Shown piece after piece: positions 1 through 10,455 of a stretch of DNA of 64,000 bases. The notes under the pieces are model-generated. The model did not search any database and had not been told where the DNA came from. It was given only the letters and a program-made list of their open reading frames with translations. The translations under genes and the position numbers were made by a program. Within the stretch, counting starts at the first letter, position 1; each line of letters begins with the position of its first letter. Origin of the DNA: Eudromia elegans (lineage: Eukaryota > Chordata > Aves > Tinamiformes > Tinamidae); assembly GCA_003342815.1 (NCBI GenBank), contig PTEX01000340.1, positions 587,212-651,211 on the forward strand, read 5' to 3'.

Positions 1-465
1 ACCAGTGGAGCCAGGCTAGTCCTCAATTTCCTTGGAGAGCTGTTTTGTTCCATGTTGCCATTAGGAGTCATTTACAGTCCTGGAGAAGGAGGGCAGGTGC
101 AGTTGTAAAGATGCCGTTTTGGTCAGCAACCAAGTAATGCAAGAGAACACGCAGAATGAATTCCATTGCTCACCTCCATGAGGTGGCAATGAAACCCACA
201 GGTAGCAAGAGTATTAATACCTCAACCCGCACATACTCCTGCTGAACACGCTGGCCACTCCACTGGAGAGTTAAATAAATAACAGCTGAACATCGATGTT
301 TTTCTCCAAGACCTTCAGAAATCCAGCAACACTGAACACTTTTTATCGCCCTTTGTGGACGAATCAGGGAGAAGAGTGATGGGAAAAAAAAAAGCAGTGG
401 GTTTTGCCCTGGACCTTGCATGCTCAGTGCAGCACTGACTTTATTTTGCTTGTTTGTTGACACAG
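1..465 (+). other. SVEP1: Last intron of SVEP1 (partial)
   Basis: No coding signal is seen. The stretch ends in a good acceptor: a T-rich tract at about 439-460 followed by ACACAG, with the intron ending at 465. I looked for the cysteine-rich EGF exon that should precede the last SVEP1 exon and did not see it, so it lies left of the window. Calling this an intron depends on the SVEP1 reading of the next exon. Confidence 0.6.
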
Positions 466-496
466 GAAGCGGAAGGCTGGATTCTACCCCTTTTGA
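466..496 (+). CDS. SVEP1: SVEP1 last coding exon (C-terminus only)
   Basis: After the acceptor at 465, one base completes a split codon and the frame reads KRKAGFYPF, then TGA at 494-496. Human SVEP1, as I remember it, ends NCSRKRRTGF immediately after its last EGF-like repeat, so the basic tail fits with a short C-terminal extension. SVEP1 (polydom) is a very large secreted extracellular-matrix protein with a VWA domain, sushi/CCP repeats, EGF repeats and a pentraxin domain; it binds integrin alpha9beta1 and takes part in lymphatic vessel development. Only nine residues are in the window. The call also rests on synteny: SVEP1 lies next to TXN in human in the same relative orientation, as it would here, and a long 3' UTR follows. 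Nothing in these nine codons alone proves identity. Confidence 0.65.
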
Positions 497-1233
497 CATC
501 CGAGCAGCAGTTTCACATCCAGAAAGCCTTTCTTCAGCCTAGGCACCAGGGCTTGGAATTTAACACATTGTAAATCACGTCCATTTCTCCCTTTCCCCCC
601 CCGAGCTCCGTTGTTTTGTACTTTATTTTGTGATATATTTTTCCTGTACCTTTCCCTTTGTTAAAGAAATCCTCTGTATTTTTCATTTACAAAAGTATAT
701 CAAATATATGCTGCTACGCACACACCATACACACACACCCCATACAAATGTAAAAATTCCTCCTGCCCACCAAGGAATTAGTTGTGTACGGAGAAGTCAT
801 TCCTATTTCTTACGTACATATTGCCTATCATGATCAAACAGAAGGTGGCAGGTCTGCCTAACATTTGCCAAAGGACACTGCAGTCCACCATTTTAACAGT
901 AAATAATAATTTTTGGTGAGCCACTAAAACTCTTGCCAATGCTATAATAACTAACTAACTGAGCCAGTGAACCTTGCAATGGACGTCTTTCAGAACTAAA
1001 ATAAGGACTACATCTGATGAAGTCCATTGAGTAAACATAGTTCCAGGTAGTCATAAAAACAAGAAGAATCAGTAATGTTTACTATGTGACATTAATTAAT
1101 TGGAAAACCTAATAAAAGGCATTAGCAAGATTTTTGTCTGAGGTAAAAATGAACTAATGAAATAAGGTGCTAAGATTTACTTAGTTAAGCAAAAGCAAGA
1201 GGGTGGAAATCACATGCCACCCTTGCTGATCAA

Positions 1234-1266
1234 TACCATACACTTGTTAAGCACAAGTGTATGGTA
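1234..1266 (+). repeat. Perfect 14-bp inverted repeat (hairpin) in the 3' UTR
   Basis: The arm TACCATACACTTGT at 1234-1247 and its exact reverse complement at 1253-1266 are separated by the 5-nt loop TAAGC. In RNA this would be a stable stem-loop. Its function is unknown. Confidence 0.9.
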
Positions 1267-2445
1267 AACAGCATCATTTAGCAGAGCCTGATCCATAAGA
1301 GCTCTTACACTGAGAGACTCAGAATCAGCCATGAGAAGCTCCATTTTTTTCCAGGAGTAATAGAAATCATGACAGGTACTCAGCCTTTGAGGGATGAAGG
1401 AAAAAAATGTATCTTCTGCAATTTTACTGCTAATTACCCTTGAAGTTCTCAGTGATTACATCATGTGTCCCCCCTTATAAATCTATTTCCTTGTATGAGT
1501 GCTGTGGTATGACCCAAAGAGGAGCTCGTAGTTATAACAATAGGACACCTGTAAATATTGACCAGTAACTGATGGCTCTTAAGGCAAAAAAATGGGGATA
1601 AAAGAAACAAGTGAGCCAATGAGAGCATTCAGTCAACAGTCAATTAAATAAATAAAACAGTACTGATGAAGACTAGAAGTTGTTAGAGACTGACTTAATG
1701 TGAATGCAGACTCCTTCCTTTCGAGAGCTGCAATGAGTTGTGAAGAGCTGTCCCGACAGCTCCTGGACCTGGCATTTCCCAGGATCAGCCAGCACAGAGC
1801 AGCCACCTGCAGACTCCCAGCTCCACGGCCGTTGGTGGTTACAGCTTTGATTAAAGTGTTCGGTGAATAGCACACATATTTCAACTCCGTAGTCACCACC
1901 ACTTGTAGGCTCTTCGTCCCTGGAGCTCCTTGCTGCCCTAGACCAAGAGCGCGACATGGGAGCCCTCAGGTGAAAGGTGCCCCGGTGGCAGCAGCAGATC
2001 TTTAATTACACGTCACTCTGGCATTCTGAAGAGTAGATTGTTCCTTTTCTAGCGTATTTCTGTGGTGTGTGCATCGCATTGCCATTACTCTGCCCTGGTG
2101 TCCCCCAGAGCAGAACAGCATTGGTTAGGAAAGTGCTTAGAGCTGGCAGGACATTTTTGTAGAGGAGTATTTTGGGGATCGGGGCTGGCTTTTAGTGCTC
2201 CAGCTTCACACTAGTAAACTCATATAATACATGGAGTCCCAGGATCAACCCAATCAACGTGTTACATAACCAGATGTGGTGGTAGAAGAGCATAGGTGAA
2301 ATTAGAGGTTGTTATATTAATGCTGTTGATGGTGTTTTGATACTTGTAGGAACATTTCCCCTCCCCTCCCAATACTGTATTGTCATTTATGTCACTGCTT
2401 GTTGTGTGTTTTAAACAACTTCTGTGTGATGCACTTTACACTGTA

Positions 2446-2451
2446 AATAAA
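2446..2451 (+). terminator. SVEP1: Poly(A) signal AATAAA, likely SVEP1
   Basis: Canonical hexamer in the context CTGTAAATAAAGTTGCACC with a GT-rich stretch just after it. It is the last strong + strand signal after the TGA at 494. Confidence 0.6.
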
Positions 2452-2465
2452 GTTGCACCCTGTTT

Positions 2466-5400
2466 AGTACGCATACGGGCAGCAGTGCACTTTTTTTCCA
2501 AAAGCCAAAAAAAGAAAATCCTTGTCTCTGCCTACCCTCTCTGACCTGCTCTGGGCAAATATAGTATTAAGGAAATGGAGCTCCAGTCAAGGGAAAAGAC
2601 AAAGTAATTAGCAGTCACCTTAAAATGATGTGCTGGATTACTCCAGGATAGGTAAAAATGCAGTTAGTGTATAATTTTTCAAATTCCCTCTGCTGATAAG
2701 GTGTATATTAAAACCTATAAGGACCAATTCTATCACATATGTGTTAAAGCTAGCTTCAGTCAGTGGAGATGTGGCTTGTTTATTCTGCACATTTTGTTCT
2801 GCACTAACAGTGGAATTTTTAAAACCATAGAAATCTCTGTGTTCAGACCTGTCTGTATTAAAACAGAAGAAAAACTGCATAACCCAAACCCCACCCCTCC
2901 AAATCATGAAAATACGTGACACAGAAGTCAAACAGTTTGGGGAGCGGAGGTAATGTTGGTAGCTCCTTTAGCGTCGTGATAGTGACCGAAAAGGTGGCAT
3001 TGCTGTTGACCACGTCTCCTGTTCCTGTCTGTGCTCTGGCACAAGCAGTCGCCAGGAGATCCGCGGGAGCATCACCAAGGCTGTGATTACTTTGCTACGC
3101 CCTCGGCACCACCTCTGAGCCCTGCGGCTCTCCAGGGGAGCGATGTCCCCGGCGGCATTCGGGGCACTGCAGAATCTCCCCTTGCGGCAGGATCTCCCAC
3201 TGCCTGCGGGCACGCGTGCGCGGGAGAGGCGGGATGGGTTTCAAAGCCTCTCTCAGTGCTGTCAGCAGATCCCTGACATTGGATGTGCACCTGATAAACG
3301 TGCATCTAGCAATAATCCCCCCTACACTAACAATAACCCTGAGAGGGAGCGCCTGGGCTGTCACAGCACATGGAATCTGGTTTTGTGCACAATGTAGAAA
3401 TACAGAGCACCGCTTTCTTTAAACAGTGTGTGGTGAAACTGGGCTTTTTTCTCCCTGAGCCAGGCCTCTTTGCTATAAAAAACAAAGAAGCTGAAGTGCT
3501 GGAGAGAGGCTTTTCTGACATCAGTGTCTTCCTGCTCTTGGAAACACAGTAGGAAAGGAGCAGTGTCAACTCAGATCTCACTGTCCCAAGAGTGGCTTCC
3601 TGTGTGCCACCAGGTGTTAACATAAAGTCACCTTTCTTCCCCACAGCCAGTCTGAGCAGGGAGCTCTTCTGTTACTCTGGCAGGTACAGTTGCATCTCAG
3701 ATAGGTCTCTGAGTGTTTTTACTGCGCTGCAGAGCGTTTCTAGCGAGCGTGGCCTGACCTCGCATTTCCAGCAGTGAGAGAAGGGCATATAGGGTAGCAT
3801 TATTGATTTACTGCTCTCTCTCTGTTCGCTCACGCACATGAAGCAGAGCACTTCTTCACCCATCCACCCAATTTACCACAAGCTCCTCTCCCAGGACAAG
3901 GCAGGATTTCCATTAGCCCGGCTTCCCAAGTCAGCACATTCCCGCTCCCTGCTGTACGCAGGTCATGTGTGCATGCCAGCCTTGCCAGCCGAGCTGAGAG
4001 CACCGTAAATGCTGGTGCTTTTCACCTGCTCCTTGGTGGAGGTTGGCCTGTGCTCACAGGGAACCAAGCAGGCACCCTGGTTGTGCAGAGAGACCCTGCA
4101 GGAGACACCACAGTGGACAGGACACCGAGTTTCTCCTTGCCAGTGTGGTGACAAACATATCAGTGCAGGGCTTGGCTTTCTGCAGAAAAGACAAGGTGTT
4201 CTTTCTGCACCAAAGTGCTACAGATGAAAACAGACCAGTGAGAAATGAGCATTATTACCACCATTATTAATGGCAAGCCTCCTACAGAACCTGAACAGGA
4301 ATACGAAAACCTTCGGAGAAGGAACATTTTCACATGGGAAATAAAAGGTCATTTCTCAGCCATAGACTTGATAGTGAGATTGTGCCCTTCGTGAGTGGAT
4401 TAAAGCTTGACAGAAAGGAAACAACTGTGTTACCTGAACTTCCCGACACAGAGCTTGGGGATGGAGAGGACACAATACCCTTAGAGCAGCATGTACTTTT
4501 GTGTCATACCTGTATCTCGTTACTCTTCCAGTCTACCAAAACTACCTTTAATCCTTCCAGTCTAACATCTTTGTAGTCACTCCTCCTCCTCCTCCTCCTT
4601 TGCAGTGCAGTTTGCTAGCAAGAGCGGCAGAGCAGAGCACCCTGCAACCTCAGCTCTCCTCTTTGTCTTAAGAAGCTCAGAGGCTGTGGCAACATGAGTC
4701 ACCCCTGACCGACACCCTCTAATACAGATGCTGTGCATGTGGCAAGGGCCCAAAACCGCCAAAAGCTGCAAGGGAGGAAAGGGTGGCAGCACAACACAGA
4801 GCTCTGTCAGTAAATGAGGGCTGTAGCTTCCCGTGTCCGCAAGGAACCAGGCATGGAGCAGTGGAGCAGTGTTTTTCCCTACCGTCTGGTAGGTCAGGAG
4901 CTTGATGAATACTCGGACTCGGACGTCTCACAGTCCAATCTTTGTGTCTCCTAAGTTGTGCTCACACCGTGCTTCATCCCAGCAGCCTTGGGTAGCACCA
5001 GCTACTACCAGTGCACAATCCTTGAGTTGGAAATGGGCAGGTCTGATCTGTCCTGGTCCGGAGCCATGAGTGGGACCTGTCCCAAGCATCTCTCCCCGTC
5101 CAAAGGAAGGGACAGGGAGAGAACACGAGCGCCTTGGAAGAGGGAGGGATGTCCAGCTAAGAGCAGCCAAGGTGGAGGAACAGGAAAGGGTGCTTGGAAC
5201 GAGAGCAGCTGAGGGGCTGTCGAGGAGCCCTCCCACTGCTCCTCCTGCTTTTGCCCAGGAATCAGCAGCTTCTGTACTTGGGGGAGAAGATGCCTGTTCA
5301 TTGCCATTAGCAGCAAGGAGCGTGGTGCCCTGCTCGTCTGCTAGCAGTGCCCACGGTACCTTCGAGCACTGCTAGAACAGGGGCATCACGCTTTCAGCAG

Positions 5401-5925
5401 ATAGATAGCCAGTGATGACAAGTTTGTTGAGCAGCAAAAGCAGCCTCGCTGGTAGCAGTTCTCAGGAGAGCAGCGATGTCCAGCTGGGAATGGTAGTTGA
5501 GCTGTAGCCGTAAGTGGGTGTTTTGCAGCCTGGCAGGGCAAACTGCAGCCTGGGGAGCTGAGTGCTGCTGATTGCCACCACTTCACAGCCTCTTCCTCTC
5601 GACCTCTCCGGCAATGCCTCCAACATACAAACCCAGGTTATTGATGCACCGCTGGAAGCCGGGCTGCACAGCCGTCCCCCCGCACCCAATTGTGCCGTCA
5701 CGTCATCAAGGCATTAAGGGTACTTAGCACACCTCTGCGGTTAAAAAACAAGGTCCAGCATCATTTTCCTGGGCTGCAGCCTCGACCATTATGGAATCTA
5801 ATGCACACAAGTGGTGCCTGCCAAGCAAGCATCGTGGGAGAGCTGCTGAGTGCCGGGCACTGGGCAATTTGCTTTAGCTAAGTGCAGGAGGTTGGTAAAG
5901 ACTCAGGTGGCCAGTCAGGTACTGC
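2466..5925. other. Intergenic; no gene supported
   Basis: Mixed composition with a GC-rich patch at about 3030-3250 that includes the CpG-dense stretch GGGCACGCGTGCGCGGG. Many open frames of 60-105 codons overlap on both strands, as expected in GC-rich sequence, and none shows a protein family, a splice pattern or low-bias coding character. A (CCT)n run lies at about 4581-4600. Confidence 0.6.
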
Positions 5926-6115
5926 TGGGCTAGATGTCTGGCTTGATCGTATTAAATAGCTTGGATAATGACCTGGGATAAGAGGTAAACAACTCATTAA
6001 TTAATCCCAGCGTTAATGAACAGGGAGGTGCTGCAAGCACCCATGAGAATAAATTGTATGAAGGATGGCTAATCACATTAAAGGGGAAATGACCTGAAAT
6101 TAAAGTTAGAAATGA
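5926..6115 (+). mobile_element. Decayed LINE (CR1-like) reverse-transcriptase remnant
   Basis: The + strand reads a broken frame with LDNDLG at about 5962-5980 and GGAASTHEN at about 6025-6051. These resemble the LINE stretch around INDLD...LGG.A.T.EG, downstream of the catalytic region of CR1/L2-type reverse transcriptases. Stops interrupt it. The match is by eye only, and the element is clearly old and inactive. Confidence 0.35.
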
Positions 6116-9100
6116 CAAGTCAGCACTTTCTGAGTTTAAAAAAAAAAAGAGAGAGAAGAAGAAGAACAAAAGAAAATGAAAGAAACAAGCCCGTATAGGT
6201 ACAGAGGCCTCTTGGTGTCCTGGCTGTGCCCCCCAGAGCCAGTCTGGGTTTCCTGCTTGGAAGAAGTAACTTTGGGAGAGTCCTAGGTGGGAGCGGGGAG
6301 AGCAGAATGAAGAACAGTCTGCAGTGCAGCCGTGGTGCAGTGAACGCCTGTGTGGTTTTAGGTTCGTCCATGTGTTTTGTTCCCAGCAAGGCTTTGGGTT
6401 CTCCCTGGACAGACTGAGGTAATGTTGCTTCCACTTCTGTGTGTGTGCTGGTGTACGGAATACGAAACTTATAGCAAGCTGATCTCCAGCTGGAATGAGA
6501 AATGTCCAGAGGAGTAAACCCGTGGAGACCTGAAGTGGTAGATATATAAGGAAAGATAAATATAGCTAGGAATTCTGGAGGGGAAAGCAGGACACGGTCA
6601 CGACATTAGAGATTGCACAGCACATAGGCATAACCAAGAAAGTCAGATGCTATTGGGAACCTCAGTGCTAGCATTTCCTATCTATCCAGAGCACTATTTT
6701 GCAAACTAAGTGTTCTCCAAGCACAGGGAGCTCAAGAATTACCCCAAATGGTCATTACAAGCCGTGAACAAGCAGTTGCAAAGAAGCAAAATATCTGAGC
6801 ACTCTCAAAAGAGGAGTCACTGAGTGCAGCTCCAGAGGGATATAAAAAAATAGCTCTGAAAATAAGCAGAGCAGACTTCCCAAGATACCACACAGCATAT
6901 GTGCTTTCCGAGGGATGTGTGGGCTAGACTCCCTCAGAGAAAATGCAGGATACGATCAGTCTGGTTAGGGTAAAACTGGACATGTTAAAATATGATGAAA
7001 GCTTTGAACTGTATGGTCAGCACGGCTCACTCCAGCAGGTTTCTTATGTCTCCGTCGTCAAGAAGCTACTGGTATTTCTTGAGTTTCTCCATGTAATAAT
7101 GGAAGATGTTGTAAAAGCAATGCAGAATAGGAATGCAGACAGTTTGCCTGGGGATACATGACTCAGGTTGCACCAGCACCGACGCTTCAGGAAGCATCAT
7201 GCGTTTAGACACAGATGATTACAAGCAGGAGCCATGTGTCTCCACCTACGTTTCTAAGGAAATACATCCCTGGGCTCAAGGGTGACAGAGATAAAAGCCA
7301 AGCAGTGAAAGTGAAGGTGCAGCTTTACATAACGCTCCAGCCCCAGCTCCCAGCCTGGCCTGAAAGAGCCTCAGGTGAGAAGTGCCCAGGCTCGGGGGTT
7401 TCCCTCAGCCCTCTTCTCATGACTGCTTCATTTAGACCCAAACTAAGATGCAAATATTCCCAGTGATCAGCTGCTCGGAGTAGAATGGCAGCCCTTCTCT
7501 GGAGTTCAATGAACTTTACATCACATTGAGGATAAGGATCTCTCTTTCCGAGGCATTAGTGGGCTAGAACAGGAAATAACAGCACAGATGAATAGCCAGC
7601 CAAAGGACTACAAAGACAGCAACTGGATTTTCCACATTGTCCAACACCCCAAAAATTCAGGCTTGGGTGTCACTGACTGAAGAAAACCTCCGTGGCAGAG
7701 CACACGGAACCCTCCGTGGTGCAGAACGGGCACGGCTGCAGCCCACGGGGCCGTGGGGCAGAGCTCCCGCGTGCCGCCTGCTCTGCCCACACGTGCTGGG
7801 CAGACACGTTGTGGCGCCGGCCGGCCCGTCGCTCTGCTGCCCGCAGCGCTGGCCGCGCATGGAGCTCCCCGCGGACCCAGAGCACCGGGGGCTCCAGCTT
7901 GGCCTGCTTGCAGACCTCAGCCATGCCTGGCTGATTTCCATAGTGCCCTCACGGGTGGAGATGTTATCAACAAGGCCCGGGAAACTGGGACGCAGGCAGG
8001 AGTAATGAGCCCAGGATGGACGTGGGACATTCTGGTGGCACCGCTGCCCACCCGACACTCCTCACGGTGCCACAGCGTGGGATGAGCTGCTGGAGGACCG
8101 AGAATCAACTGCATGGGTCCTCACCACCCACCTCCTCAGCAGCAGCTCTGATAGCATTTATTGCAACCGTTATAATTCAAGGGCAAGATCTCACGACTGG
8201 ACAGGGAAGGAAGGAAACCTGCCCTAGACCTTTAGACTGGTGAGGTGAGGATGCCCTCTCTTCATCCCCAAGAGCTGTGGAGAGGTTCCCTCCTGCTAGT
8301 TAGTCACTGTGTCTGCAACAGTGTCTGCCAGACCAGTGTCAGACTGATGCGACCAGATGGGAAGCGGTAAAATTGAGTGCCCACCACTGAGGAAGATACA
8401 TTTTTGGGGAAAAAATAATAATAATAATTTAAAAAAAAAAAGCCTTGAAGGATGACGACTTCCTTGAGAAGTTTATTTGGTGGTTCTCATGTTCTGGTCT
8501 GTCTGGAATGATGGAGGTCAGACCTAGCACACCCGCTCTGCCTCCGAGCAGGCTGCGGAGCTGGATGGGCTGGACTCGCACAGCCCCACAAGAGCCTCCT
8601 CAGACGGCACAGCCCTTGCTGTGACCTGAAACAGCAGCCAGGCAAGAGAGGATTTTTAGCTGTTTCCCATAGACATAAAACTCAGCATCTCTTCACTAGA
8701 AATCCAGGTAGCGAGCGTTTTGCCTGCTGGGTTCCCTTTTAAACCTGGACAAATAAGTCACTCATTGTAGGTGTCCAAAGCATGGAGCCAGCTGCCTGAC
8801 TTCAGCCTCTCCTGTCCTCCCTCCTTCCTCAAGCACCATCCCCTTTCCTTCCCTGTCTTCCTTCCTGTTGGCACCCACAGAGACGAACAGCTGGGAACAG
8901 CCTCAGTCTCCCTACAGAGGAGGTGGCTCTCTGTAGGAGGGTGGGATGCGTCTCCCGCCATACCCTGGGGCTCTTCCCAAGCCCCTCTTCCCCTGGCTGG
9001 TCAGATGAAGCAGTTTTCCTATCCCCGACCCCAGTGTGATGCTGCGGGCGAGATGCAGCCTCCAGCTATGGGTCAGCCCCAACAACACGGACTTGCTTCT

Positions 9101-9529
9101 TCTCCAAACATGGAATTACCCCCCTGACACTCTGCCAGAGTGGCTATATGGTTATTTAGAACCATATTTCTCTGCCATTCCATTTGCCTTGCTCCTGTAA
9201 CACCTCATGCAGCATTTTTTCCTTAATTCCCCCTCTCCCGGTGTCTGCTCTTCCTTGCCCACAGCACCTGTGTCCGCCTGGAGCTTTTCCACGCGCGCAG
9301 CTGCGGGTACCTGCTACGCTCTTGAGCAGCCGCCCCGCAGGGCAGTAACACAGCCCGACATGCTGGACCAGGGCTCGGGGGCTGCTTCGCCACCCCAGCT
9401 CCCGCAGCGGCTTCGTAGGATGTTCCTCGCCGACTGCCCTTGCCACCCTTGCGGTGCGGGAGAACCCGCTCCTCCCAGCCCCAGCTCCCGACACCTCCAC
9501 TCTGCTCTACCCACCTCTACCCAGCCCTG

Positions 9530-9576
9530 GTGGCAGCAGCTGGCCCAGTCCTCGTGGCGGCAGCTGGCCAGTCCTC
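9530..9576 (+). repeat. Two-copy imperfect tandem repeat, period about 24 bp
   Basis: Copy 1 is 9530-9553 (begins GTGGCAGCAGCTGG) and copy 2 is 9554-9576 (begins GTGGCGGCAGCTGG). They differ by one substitution and a one-base deletion. Confidence 0.85.
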
Positions 9577-9582
9577 AATAAA
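9577..9582 (+). terminator. Isolated AATAAA after a GC-rich stretch
   Basis: Canonical hexamer in the context CCTCAATAAAAACC, next to a GC-rich region. It could end an unannotated + strand transcript, but no exon structure supports one. Confidence 0.2.
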
Positions 9583-10299
9583 AACCATTTATACCTAAAA
9601 GCACTTTTACTCCAACCTTGTATTCTTTCCTCCAGCATCCCAGAGGTTTTTACAGTTGTCCTGATGGCATGAGCAGGGCCCACAGCGTGGTGAGGGCAGT
9701 AGACACGATCCCATCTCCTGGCGTGGGCCAACAGGGTCCTGAGCTTCCTGACCTGCGTAGGCTGCTCCTATCTCTGACCTCCTGAGATGCAGGAAGGCTC
9801 CGACAGCCCTTCACGGCTTCACGGCACCTTCTGGGTTTTCCCTTCTCAAGGCCCATTCAGGGCCCAACCGAGCGGCCTCCTCTGCGCGTCTCCAGATGGC
9901 CCCAGCCCATTCCTGGCTTGGGTGCCCCTAACCTGCTGCCATGGGTGCTCTTCCCACAAAGAGCAGAGAGGAAGGATTAGGGCCTCACAAGGGCTAGGCT
10001 GCTGTTTAGGAGGGTTATTTACTTCCATTTCCTGAATTTTGGCACTGCTTGTTCACATCCAACATTCATCTTACTATTCACCACAGATCTTAACAGTCTT
10101 TCTCTAAAGAACTATAAAATATCTTTTTTTAATAACCTGTGCAAATGTATTTTTTTTTCTTTTTCTTTTATTTTTTTAACTGCAGGAATAGGCTGGCACC
10201 CCTCAGAAGGAAAGAAATTTCCAAGACATTATGCAGGAATGCACAAAATGCACAAACACGTGCTTATGCTTGTCTTTTTTTTTTTTTTTTTTGGTGTAA

Positions 10300-10455
10300 C
10301 CCCTTTTATTTTCCACACCACTTTTCCAGTTTGTCAGGATCATTTGGAATCCTGCTCCTGCCCTCTAGGCCATGCCTCCCAGCTCCACGTCATCTGCCCA
10401 GGTCCCAAGCACATGCCACTGTCCAGCAGCCAAGTCATTAATAAAAATACTAAGT
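10300..10455 (-). mobile_element. Decayed LINE (CR1-like) reverse-transcriptase remnant
   Basis: On the - strand a broken frame reads FINDLA (around 10430-10445) and then ADDVELGG (around 10395-10420). This resembles the CR1/L2 stretch FINDLD...FADDTKLGG. A T18 tract (10275-10292) lies close by. The match is by eye only, and the copy is too degraded for a subfamily call. Confidence 0.4.

Larger units (their letters stand above)
497..2465 (+). other. SVEP1: 3' UTR of SVEP1
   Basis: AT-rich, stop-filled sequence runs from the stop codon to a canonical poly(A) signal at 2446-2451, followed by a GT-containing stretch (TGTTTAGT). The 3' end is placed near 2465. Earlier AATAAA hexamers at 1111-1116 and about 1644-1655 could give shorter forms. 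A CA-rich stretch lies at about 716-750 and a perfect 14-bp hairpin at 1234-1266. The open frames that overlap here (for example 630-833) are short and look like chance. Confidence 0.55.
6116..10290. other. Intergenic; GC-rich patches, no gene supported
   Basis: Two GC-rich stretches stand out: about 7680-8080 (dense in CpG at 7780-7880) and about 8960-9580. Both carry overlapping open frames on several strands, up to 133 codons, with Pro/Ala/Arg/Ser-rich products typical of non-coding GC-rich DNA. An imperfect 24-bp tandem pair at 9530-9576 runs straight into an AATAAA at 9577-9582. An AAT-rich run lies at about 8406-8440. Confidence 0.6.

Noticed and set aside
5880-5925. GGAGGTTGG-type string resembling a CR1 3' end
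   Set aside because: The following sequence does not continue as a CR1 tail, so only the LINE-like stretch after 5926 is kept.
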